NCBI GenBank assembly: GCA_013397455.1
Contig: VYZB01000371.1
Span: 1 to 64,000, forward strand
Origin: Crotophaga sulcirostris
Lineage: Eukaryota; Chordata; Aves; Cuculiformes; Crotophagidae
Direction of reading: 5' to 3'
DNA: 64,000 nt
The notes under the pieces are model-generated. The model worked only from the letters and a program-made list of their open reading frames with translations. It had not been told where the DNA came from and made no database searches. Positions 49,601-61,600 of this stretch are shown here, one piece after another. A program made the translations under genes and the position numbers. Position 1 is the stretch's first letter, and the number at the start of each line of letters is the position of its first letter.

Positions 49601-52600
49601 TACCACTTCCAATAAGACTGAAGACATACTGCTGCCACATTATAGAGGTATCATATGACTTCTGCAATCAGACTAATCTGCAGAGGAAGTTCTACTCATT
49701 TCACCATTTTAAAGTAAGATGCATAGAAGCTGACATTTTCCACCAGGTAATTTAATTCACACAATCTTACAGTGTAAAAGTTTTAGCTATGCTCAAAGGG
49801 AAAAAGAATGTACTAGATAATTCAATTGAGATGATAAATTTGCTACAGACCTCTCCTGTTCACTTCATCAAAGGGCCAGTATAAAGTCTTTCTTAACAAT
49901 CCTCTGCTCAAAGAAATCTATTCTCACATCAGCCCTGTTTTCCTCCTCTGAATGATGCAGCACTACAAAAAACAACACCAAAGGACTTATCCTAGACAGA
50001 ACTGGATGTTATCCCAGATTGATGAGACTGACAGGATAGCTGTTTTCTAAAGTGGCCATTAATTATTGAACAATGCACATTCCAAAATAACCCTGTCCTT
50101 AATCTTTAATGGACGATGCTTTTACCTATATGCATATATGCCCATACAGTATAAATTCCACTATGCACACAGTATGCTGAGAATCTGATATCCCTGAATA
50201 TAACACAATGCCTGTAACACAATGCCTACTCCTCTTTACAGGTATCTATGCACACACAGGCATCGGTGACTTCGGAAACGTTTCCTGAATTGTCTAAAAC
50301 TGCTAGATTAGTAACCTTGAAAGATGAACTTTCCTTTATCTTTTCTTGTAATTTGAGAATAAGTTGATTTGCTTTCCTGTCATTTAAACATGTCAGTCTG
50401 CAGTGGTGGAAAACCGTGTGGTTTTCCAGTTACGACTACTGCTGTCAAAAATCCTTATTTTTTTGCAAACAAGCAACATACATCATCTAAACAGGTTTCT
50501 CTTAAGATCCTAATGTATGTGCATCAGGCTGTAACTGAAAGTAGCTGTCATATCAGTCATTATCTTACCTCAGTTACCTTTTCATTTGCCATTTGCAGCT
50601 GAGAAACAAGCTCCTGGCTACGGAGTTTTTGCTGATTCAGCTCGCCTCTATTAATCAAAAGAAAAGATGCTGATCAACACACAGTAGTGCATCAGTTATC
50701 GAAATATAATTTTATAGGTACTTTCTTGCTTTAATGAACATCTTAAAATAAGCAGCTACGGCTGCCAAACACTACAGAAGTGCAGCCAAGAATAAAGTTT
50801 TAGAAATGAAGAAAACGTCTTCATCTCAAGATGCTGTGCAATTCACTCTATGTACTTTATGGAATGTAGAGAGAAGGTGGCCCTGGCCAACACTTCATAC
50901 ACAAGCACTAAAAAAAAAGGTCACTCTTCAGAGGCAGATTCTTTTCAATTACAGAAAAGACAAAACTGAGAACTCCAAAACCCATACATGGCTACCAATG
51001 AAGCAGGGACTAACTATGACACAGAAATATTTCAGAAGCAGAAACTGGAAAAAGACACCCAAAATAGCTGCAATCAGATGACTTAAGCTAAGCAAAGCAT
51101 TTAAATTTAAAAACAATACAGCAAGGATTCCCTTTTTTAAGTACTGACAATTATAATTCAAATGAATATTAAAAGTGAAGCCATTTAGTACAGTTTTCAA
51201 ATATAGTGGGTTTCTGTTACAGCAAGTATTTTTTATTTTATTCCCCAAAAAAGTTTTATCTTACTACTAGACAACAGTGGCAAGTAGTTAAAATTATTAA
51301 TTTACCAATTTGTTCGTACTACATATTAGTATTAAATTTTACTACTTTGTTAATTAAACATTTGAATTTTTTAAAGCTCCTCAAATGCATCGTTACATGA
51401 AAGTAACTTCTAAAGTACTTACTTAAGTCAATGTTTATAAATCATATCATGTACTGTTGTGCAGGTTCAGTTTATACTTCTAAAGAGAACAGACTTGTGT
51501 GCAATTCACTTCATTCTACTGATTATTCTCGGTCAGAACTGAATTGCTAGTTCAATCTCAGACCCTGGCAGAGATGTAACTGTCAAAATGAAAGCCTGTT
51601 GAAACACAGCAAACCAATTCAACTAAAATTAAATGTCTCAAAAGACATATCTGTCCTTCAGTCTTCAGTTGGATTGATCCAGCTGGCAGGTAAGCCCCCA
51701 ACCAGCTGCTCACTCACTACCCCCCAAGGAAAGGGGAAGAGAACCAGAAGGGTACAGGTTAAGAGAAAGACAGTTTAATAAGTGAATTAAAAAAAAATGA
51801 TGCAAAAGCAATCACTCATCACCAGCTGACCAATGCCCAGACAGTATTCAAACAGCAGCTGCTTTGGAAGAACTTCCCCCCAGTTTTATTGCTCAGCACA
51901 ATATCATGTAGTGTGGAATAACCCTTTGGTCAGTTGGGGTCAGCTGTCCCAGCTGTGTGCCCTCCCAACTGCTCATACACTCCCAGCCTACTCACTGCTG
52001 GGGTGGAGTGAGAAGCAGAAAAGGCCTTGACTGTGTAAGAACTGCTCAGCAGTGGCTAAAACATTGGTGTGCTATCAACACTGGTTTGGTCACAAATCTG
52101 AAATACAGCACCATACAGGCTGCTATAAAGAAAATTAACTCCAGCCGAATCCAGTACAAGTCTTTAAGCGGCATTAAATTCACCTTAGCATAAAGTATAA
52201 AATTTCCCTCAAATTGAATCTGAGGGTGATAGTTTTTGTATGTGTTCATAAACACATATAAACAGATATAGATTAAATTAATCTTACATACATTTACATT
52301 CTTAGAGAAAGAAAAAAAATCTAAATTAGGTAGAAGAGCTTTGGGACAACACATGTTTAAATAAATATGAGTGCTACACCACTGTTTTACAACCTTTAAC
52401 AGTACTCATTTGTTTGCATAATTATTTTATAATGATAAATATTTGCTACGTTCACTTCAGTAAAATGTCATTAGAACTCAAAGACATCTAAGATGGATGC
52501 AATCAAAAGTCAGAACAGCTTTGTTTCCAGCCTGCCAGACTAGACGTTCTGGGGGAATAAAGAGAATAAACACTACTCACGAGTTGTTGGCCATGGTGCC

Positions 52601-55600
52601 AAGATCAACATTTTTATTTGGAACAATGACCTAAATTCCAAGTAGCACTGACCTCAGTTGCCTTCAAGATTGACTTTTGGCACAGGTATATTGAAGCAAA
52701 ACTGGTTCCTCGCCTTTTTGCAAGATGAAGGTGAGGTCTATTACCAATAAAACCTTCTAATAGTGTACAGCATCTTAAGGTGCTTAGAGGGAAGAAAACT
52801 TTTCATAAATGAAGACTGTAATGTGTATTTACGAAGAAAACAGTGGAATTTAGTCTACAAGTACTAAACGCATTGCCTACTGTTTCAGCACTGTTTAATT
52901 CCAAGTTCAGTTTTAAAGGCAATGATTACATTGAACTGAGTCTCAAATGTCCAAGAAAGCACAGAATAATTTTCAGTGAAGCCTGAAAGTATCATTTTGT
53001 TTATCAATATTTTTATCTACAAGGTTTTTCACTGATCTACTAGATCTTCATATTATTTTAAAAATCCTGACTCTGCTGTTACAGGTTGCAAAATCTACTT
53101 CTCCTTAATTTTTTTAAAATTAAAAATCACCTAATATTCACTGATATTGCTTCATTTCTTAAAATTATTTAATGCTTCCTTTATGCATACAGATTATACC
53201 TCACAAACAAAACACTGCAGACTTAAAAGATAACAAATGAACAGCAAGGAATATGGAAAAGTTAGCAGCTGCTGCTGAGAAGTCAGAAAAGAAGCCAAAT
53301 TCCAGACACCTTCACATAGAAAATGAAAGTAATGAGTATAGAACTGAAAACCAGCAACAGATCATGAATTTAAGGCAAAGGAATGGGAAACACCTACACT
53401 AACAAATGGGACGCTGACTCAATGCTTACGAGAGCTGCACTAACAGAAAAGCTCTGGTGAAATGCAATAGAAAATGCTTTTATATAAACTACCTCCCCAG
53501 TATACATGGATATGACTATGTTAGGAAGTTTATAACTTCCTGAAAAACGTTCACTTATAAAGCACATTACTATGCTATAGAGCAATAATTCTTATTAAAA
53601 ACTAAAACTCTGCTATGTCATCAACACAATGTCTGTATTTTCTCATATATTTACATTAATCTGATCCATCAAACAGTAACTTCATAAAGTGCCAAAGAAC
53701 GTATTTAGTATATTTTGAGGAATTGTCCTCAAAATACACTAAATAACCATGATACGCTGCTAGGTTTGGAGAGCTTTCTACTTAAATCCAAAACGGGTAT
53801 GCTGACATCTTCATCTACGTTTACAGCCCTGCTACCTGGTCAAGACAAGATGAAGTTTCTAAAGAAAATATTAAGCTTTTCTTACAAGCTCACAGCTTAA
53901 TTAAGTCCCTCAAAACCACATAAACTTATAAATGTATGAATATAGGAAAGCAGGGTGTATACCGGCTTTTCACTTGGACTCTACTATAAGACTTGTTGAT
54001 GCCATTCCCTGTATTAGCCCCAAGAGAACTTTCAAACAGAGCCTCTAAGTCAATAGATCCTGCTTCCCCAGTGTCAGTGTATTATTTAGTGGTCTTGCTG
54101 TGACAAATGTTTTTTTTCTGTGATAACTGCATTTGCTACAAAACTATTTTGCCTTTTAAATGATCAGCAACTTTAATTCAGTTCACAACAAAGTAAGAAG
54201 TGATTTGCCATTCTGTACTTGCAGTAAAAAAACCTCAAAATATTAGTGTGATAAGATTAAAATAAATATGATATTTATTCATTTATAATACAAGCAAGGT
54301 TTTTTCATTATATAACTTTTACTGTGTAACTCAGGATCTAATTTTCATACCAACTGCCTTCTGCATTATATACCTAGGTACCTGCTAATGCACATAATGT
54401 GAAAAACAAGCTGGTTTTAAACTTTCTAGATAATACATATAGGTTCTGCTATAGTCACTTGTCACTGTTATATCAGAGCGCCACCGCACAGATTTAATTC
54501 TGAGATAACTTATGTCAGTTTAAATTACAACCTTCTAGCAGAAAACAATCTTGTTTCTACTGCCAGTTCCTTGTCAGATAGAGCAAATGTCTGATAAAAA
54601 CTTCTGCTTCTAACTTACACAGTATGTAAAAGCAGCACCTATCAAAGCATCTTAAAAAGTAACTGACTTTGCTTTTAGACTTGCACCAAAGCAAGTCACA
54701 GAGCATCATGTAGACTTAGTGTAGACTACAATTTTTAATACGAGATGAACATTTTTTCTATTCTGTTCATCAAGCAGTATTCTCCGATGCAGGATATTAA
54801 TCTATTGCAGGATATCTCTGGATGATGCCACACAGGCAGTCTCTCACATAAACAAGACCATTTTCAATATTTACTATCTATTTTTCATACAGATTCAACA
54901 AAGCAGACTTCCTCTCATGTGCATTACACTTTCTGTGTCAGTATATTGCTGCAGATAAATAAGGTCTAAAGCTTTTGGTCTGCTATAACACTATTTTAAC
55001 ACTTAGCATTAAAACTTTAAGGAGGAAAGCAGCTGTTTCACAGACAACTTTAAATGCTTTGGAAGTCTGCAATTTTTCCCTTTTAATAGAGTTCTTCCCA
55101 GCTTATTTCAGAAGTCTGGAGACTCACTCCAGAACTGATTTTACAGTGACTTTTCTGAAAGGCTATAAATACAAAGGCTTTCACAATCTAAAGCTAAAAT
55201 TCTCCAGATTGACCACGCTATATCATGAAAGAGAAAATTAAAAGTAATATACCACATTTACTTTTGATCGTTAAAAAAAAATCACACACATCAGAAAGTG
55301 CTAATTTCACAATGAGCATTAAAAGCTCTCTTCAGAACACTCCTTCTTGTTTTGTTGGAAGCACATCATCTAGTTTGGATAGTTTGCTTTTCGTGGTTTT
55401 TCACCACAGGTCTACTGCCATACACCAGACAGTAACTAACACTGTAACAGCTTCCAGAAGACGAACAAAATTGCACTTACTTTAGCTTACTGATCCTTGC
55501 TTCTGTAGTTTCAGTAAGATTTTTTGTTTCTTCTTTCCACTGATTTGTTGCTTTTTGCTGAGCTACCAACAGACGTCTAAGTTCAGCAGTAGACTTCTGA

Positions 55601-58600
55601 CTGGTGTCTTCCATTTCCTTAAGTCGAGCTTCATATCCACATTCTTTCACAGCATGCTCATGTTCCATTGTGCTTATCTAGAAAAAATACAAATTGGGTA
55701 AAATCAAGTCTATCCCTTTTTACTTATTTTTTACAACACTTGAGTTAAATTTATCAACATTTGGTGAAAGTGTGTAAAATACAATAATTAAACATTTAGT
55801 TATCTGCTCAAAGAGATGCATGTTCCCAAAACCAATTTAAGCAAATAGTACAATTGACAATAAAGGATAATGAGCTGTGTATGCATATTTTGGTAAATAA
55901 TCTTTATCCTTCTTTGTGTATTCTCCACAGGAACATGTTTGTTCTTTTTCATCTAGCTAAAATGTGTTAGGACTTTCTTAATTGCATCTAAAATCCTTGG
56001 TACATCAGAGGAAAACGAAAGCAAGCACTAAATCTTATCTGTGACTATAGTGGAAGCCAGTCTGACTAAACACGAGACAAAGATCTGGTATATCCTTTAT
56101 AACCGCTACCCATCTGTTAAAAGTCTCTGATCCTCTGTTTTTAGACTACATTTGACCAAAGTGTTCTGGAGTTGAAACAAGATTTCCTTTTTAATTTGAC
56201 TGCTTCCTTTGTCTTGTGCTACAAAGTGAAAACTGGATTTGAGATGGTCCCCATTCTGAACTTGTAAAATTGCTTACTGAAGTCTTCATTGCTGCAGACT
56301 CTTAGATCCCTTTTCAAGATCTTTACGCTCCTGGAGTTAAAAGCAGAGGGGAAAGTACCAGCTTTATATGTTTAGAAAGCATATCAAGGACCAAAGCTAT
56401 TACTCCCTCCAGATCCAAAGGTACCATGAATCTGCTAAGATTACCATTAATTTGTTATCTCACCTGCAGCCTGTTCAGCTGCATTTAGTGGAACATGTTC
56501 AATAAACCAACTGTCTTTCAGTTAACCATCTTGTTTGCAACTATTCATACAGAAAAATGCTCTCTGTCCAGAAAATACAGAACCAATGTTTGACACACGA
56601 TTAAATGATTTATTAGTTACACACTGCTCTGACAATATGGAGGACATACAAACACAGGAACACTCTGGACTGAAAGTCATACAGAGTTTCCTAACACATT
56701 ACCCGCAGTAGAATAATGAAGTTCTGGAACTGGAATAACTGAAATAATTTGAAAGAAAATATGTTATTTAACCTATTCATCTTATGAAGAGCTGAGAACA
56801 TTTGGGATCTTCTTATCAAGCAGAATTTAATATATATTAAAATTTATTTATCAGAGATTGAGTTACCCAGTAAATTCTGAGGACATGCAACGCTGCAACA
56901 AAATTACTTTCAAGCAGAAACCAGGAAGCATCATTGAAACTTTCATCCTTAATTTAAACTTTCAATTTTTTTATCTTAGAACTGCTGCCTTATTAAGCAA
57001 GTATCAGTCTTACATTAAAATAAAAATAACATAATCCCCATACCGTTATTTTAGCTTTTTGTTGAGCCTCTATGGCGGCTTTTCTCAAGCCCTCCATTTC
57101 TTTTTGCAATTGTTCATTCTCTTGCTGAAGTTTTAGCCTTTGTTCACTGACAAAGGCACTTTTTTCTCTTTCTGAATCCAGAATGTTTTGCAATTTACAG
57201 ATAACTTCCTGGCAACGAGATTTCTCTTCCTCAGAGCTGAAAGAGAAGACAAGTCTTGTTGAAACTCAAGAGTTGAATGACTACCGTACTAGAGAAAAAA
57301 ACAATACATTGGGACAGATCTTTGGTCTGAAGTCAGCAGTACAGCTGCTCCCCTGATTTTTCCTGAAAGTCTCTACCTGCCTAGCATGTTTAAAGGGCTT
57401 GATAGCTAGAACTATGCACAAGTCAACAAAGAATTTTACCAAGATGATGGAATTCAAAAACCCAGGCTAGCATTACAGTAATTGCACTAAAATGACGATT
57501 TGAAACAGAAGATTTTCATAACGTTTCCAGATTCCCAAATGATGATTGCTCTGGTAAAGGAGCAAGATTTACGATCATCAGAGTACAGAAATGACTGAAG
57601 CCTCTAGAGAATCCTACACTTTTCATGCTGAAAACAAAAACCCAATCTAAAAATGTGTACCATATTGTGTTTTTACCATAGTACTACTGGAATCGCAATA
57701 ATGTCTATTAGCTCTGAACATAGACCTGAAATTCAATATGCTATGTAAACAGTGTTCTGCATGTACTAGGAGATACCACACTGTATATGAAGGTATAAAG
57801 TAATAAATTCTGCCTGAATTTTCATAGAGTAACTTTCCCTACAAACAATATTTTAAAATGCAGTACAATTCCAAATAATATACTGCTATTTTTTTGCCAA
57901 ACAACTACTTGCAATTCTCATCTTGTAAAGAATATCTTACATTCTACAGTGTGTTATCTCCTTCAGTTCCTTTATAATGATTCATAATTGTCCTTGCTGC
58001 AGAATTATGGAATCTTGATACTTTTCCTGATACAAGTTAAAAAGATGTGACAAAAGCCTAACACCTAATCAACAATTTAATTAGTCAGAAATAATTTCCA
58101 TTCCTATTTCTGTAACATCCATTACTTACTTCATTTCCAGTTGTTTCAGTTTATTTTGTGTTGTCTGTAGACTTAGCTGAAGGTCACCTTTTGTAGTTTC
58201 TGCAAGTAAATATTTCTGATGCAGTTGCTCTAGTTTTCTATTGTCAGATTCACGTCCTCTGTCCTCCCTGTAAATCTGAATAATACATTTATCATCTTTA
58301 CTGGGCACTGGTGACTGGCAGTGTAGTACTGACAAGGAGGCTACTCCTTATTGTGTCCTCTTTTCCATTGATTTAAATTAAAACTGAATTTCTACCACTG
58401 TTGCTGCTACTTGGAAAAAAAACGTTTTCAAATATCTGGCATTCATTTAGTTTTCTGGCTAGTGAACTTAAGTTTAACTGGAATGCGTATCACTGTTCTG
58501 TTGGATTTTGTCATACTTCTCTCTACTTAAACCTTTTTTTTCAGTTTACTATTACAGTTTTAAATCACTTTCTTGATTTAAAAAAAACCCACAACCTTCA

Positions 58601-61600
58601 AAGAATTACATGAAAATTTGCAATTGAGAAACATCTACTCAAAAAAATAAAATAAAAAAATTAAAGGGGAAAAAGACCCATGAGAAATATGAAAAAAATC
58701 AACATATCTTTTCCTTTTGAAAGATCTTAAATGTGATCTAAAAATGCATGCAACTGCCTTACCTTTCCAAGTTCTTCTTCCACTGCTCTCTTTTCTCTAA
58801 CGGCTCGTTCAAGTTGACCCTGTTTTTCTCCATATTCCTATTTTAAAAAGTAGTTTTGAAATAAATCAAATAACTCAAAATAAAAATTTAAGAAGTGTCA
58901 AAGCCAAACACCAGCCACTTTAAATATAAGTCTTGCTCCTGATATGTATGCATTTGATTATATTTACCTGCTCAGTATTTTCTTTATAGGATGAGTGTTG
59001 GTCACTATACAAAGACATGTAAAATGAAACCCATAAATAGGTTCATATGCACTGAACTCTGAGCTCTTTTGGTAACCCACACAATTTGTTACAAGACCCT
59101 GGTTCATTCAAGAATATGAAGATTATGATGCACAGACTTTGTCTTAGCATACTTCATCAACTTCCAAATATTTCATTTCTACATACTCAGCTATAGATAT
59201 TCAATACTCAAACTTTCCATGCTTTATCCCTGAAAAAAACAGGGATACTTAAGAAAGGCCATCACATGGGATATGTTTTCAAGAGCACAGAATCTCACTG
59301 TCAAGATGCTTCTGAATTATTGTAAGAACATGCATAACTCAAGCAAAAAGCTTGCATAAAGAAACGCATGGATTTGCAGAATTGTATCATTTCACACAGA
59401 GCCAGACAAGATTCTGAGCAAAATTAAGATTATGATTTTATGTACATAAGGCAAATCTGCACATAAAAAATGAATTTTCAAAGGAAATACCATTTACACC
59501 TAAATGTGAGTCTATGCACTGATGCTGTGCACAGTAGCTTTTGTAAAGTAACATGAAAGACACTGCATGTTGCATTAATGTCTAAGACAGGCAAGACATA
59601 AGGCGCTATACAGTAATAAAGCATAGTCCTAGACAATTTCCTGTTTATCATATTTTACTTGAATTACTTTACCTGAATTTAGTATTTCCCTGAATTTAGT
59701 ATTTCCCTTGATAAACAAAGCTAGAAGTCTCAAATGTTTTGCTAGGAAAAATACTTTCATCAGTCAGCACCATACCATCTGAAGGGCTGAAAGTTCTTCC
59801 GTTAGTCGAGAAATCTGCACGTTATATTGCTTCTTTGCAGAGCCTACCTGTGATAAAAAACAAAGTAAAACTAAAAAATAAATCTCATGAACTATTTGTC
59901 CATCCTGGTTTTATATATATACTGTAAATGTGGTGCGGGTGTATAAATATGGAAATATATGGGATTGAAATAACTGACAAATCTTACTACATAAATGTTA
60001 GAAAGAATGCTTATTAACAATCCATATTACTACAACTAAGAGCATTTAGAAAAAAAAGCAGAAAGGAAGACATCACAGCAAAGCATTATGAAAAGAACAA
60101 GACAACTATCCAGAAAGCTGCTGTCTATTAGGTGCAAGATATTTCAAATTTGTGTAACAGACATTTTTAGATCACATAATAAAAGAGGTATTTGTTTATA
60201 TCTGGGGAAACATGACAACTCATAGTTTAAAATTTTATTTTTATGCTTTTGATAGATTCACTTTTACTGAAATGATTTCAAAATAAGAAACAGGACATTG
60301 CTAAATTTCTGAATTCTGGATAGTAGATTATTGTCACAACAAGAGTGCCTATCATAGTTGCTGTTTAGCTCGTGCACCTTCTCCAAATCATGTATGACAT
60401 TTAATATCGCAGTTTTAAGTAATCCACAAAATTTTTGTGATTCTTTCAGGTAACAACCAAAAAGAAGGCACAAGCCACCTGTATCTCATTTTAAAAGCTC
60501 TGAAAGTTTAGGTAGAATATTCCTGAAACCTCTCCAAATGAAAGAATTGGAAAGAAAATGAATTCTTTCATCCCTATATGGCACATATGCACATTGTGTC
60601 ATAGTGAACAAAGTGAACAGAGGCAAAATCAATTTCACCACTGCAAACTTACAAATGAGAGAATTGCTTTACACTGTTGCCCACTTGCAACAAAAGACAC
60701 TGCCAACACATGCCTGTAACAAGCCTTTATTTCATCTGGAGCTTGCTTTAAAGTAGATCTACCTTCAGGTAGGTTAGTCTGCATTTTAACTGCAGATGGG
60801 ACAAAATATGGAGAAAATTAATTTTGTGACTAGTCTTTTATGAGAATAGCTTCAATTTTTCAGCTGCTCATAACAACAGGAACAAAAATCATAAAGAGAC
60901 TACCACCTTTGTTTTTAGTCATTTCTCTGCCAAATACTGATTTCTAAGTGTGCTGTGATATCAAGGTTTTGATTGTTTGCTCTACTTGGTAGAAGAATCT
61001 TAACTGCCTAAACGGGGGAATATTTTTCAGTACCGAGATGCCAAAAACCCGACTGTATAATTTTCAACAAGTCCTATCATCTGAACCTACATGATAAGCT
61101 TCAATTAGCAACTTCCAAGATGAGGCCCTGTATCATAAATTAAATACCTTGATACCACTACAACACTCAGCCTGTTGATTGAACAGAATCTCTGAAATTG
61201 AAGTGCCATTCTTTACACCTTCACAGTGCAGCCTTCTCTATACCAGTGTCTGCACAGATATCAACACTTTTCGTTCTTGAGAGATTTAAGAATATCATTT
61301 AGTTCAGAAGAATATATATCTAGATGACAGAGCTGAAGAGTACAGTACTATTGGCATACTGCCTTGCTACCTGTGTTATTAAAATGCCAGTAAGAAAACT
61401 GCTCATAATGACCATGCACCATCAATAGATTTTCACATTGAGTAAAACTAAAAATATTCCCATTCTTTCTTAACATCATAACTTACTGCTTTTCTAATTC
61501 TTGCAGCAGTATCTTCTGCAAGTTGAGACATTTCTTCTTTCATTTTTTTAATTTCCTCTTCCTTTTGTTTCTCCCCAAAGAGTGCCTAGAAAAAAATAAC

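Noticed and set aside
51833..52030. 65-codon + strand frame as a gene
   Set aside because: It lies entirely in the solo LTR, antisense to it, and has no coding signature.
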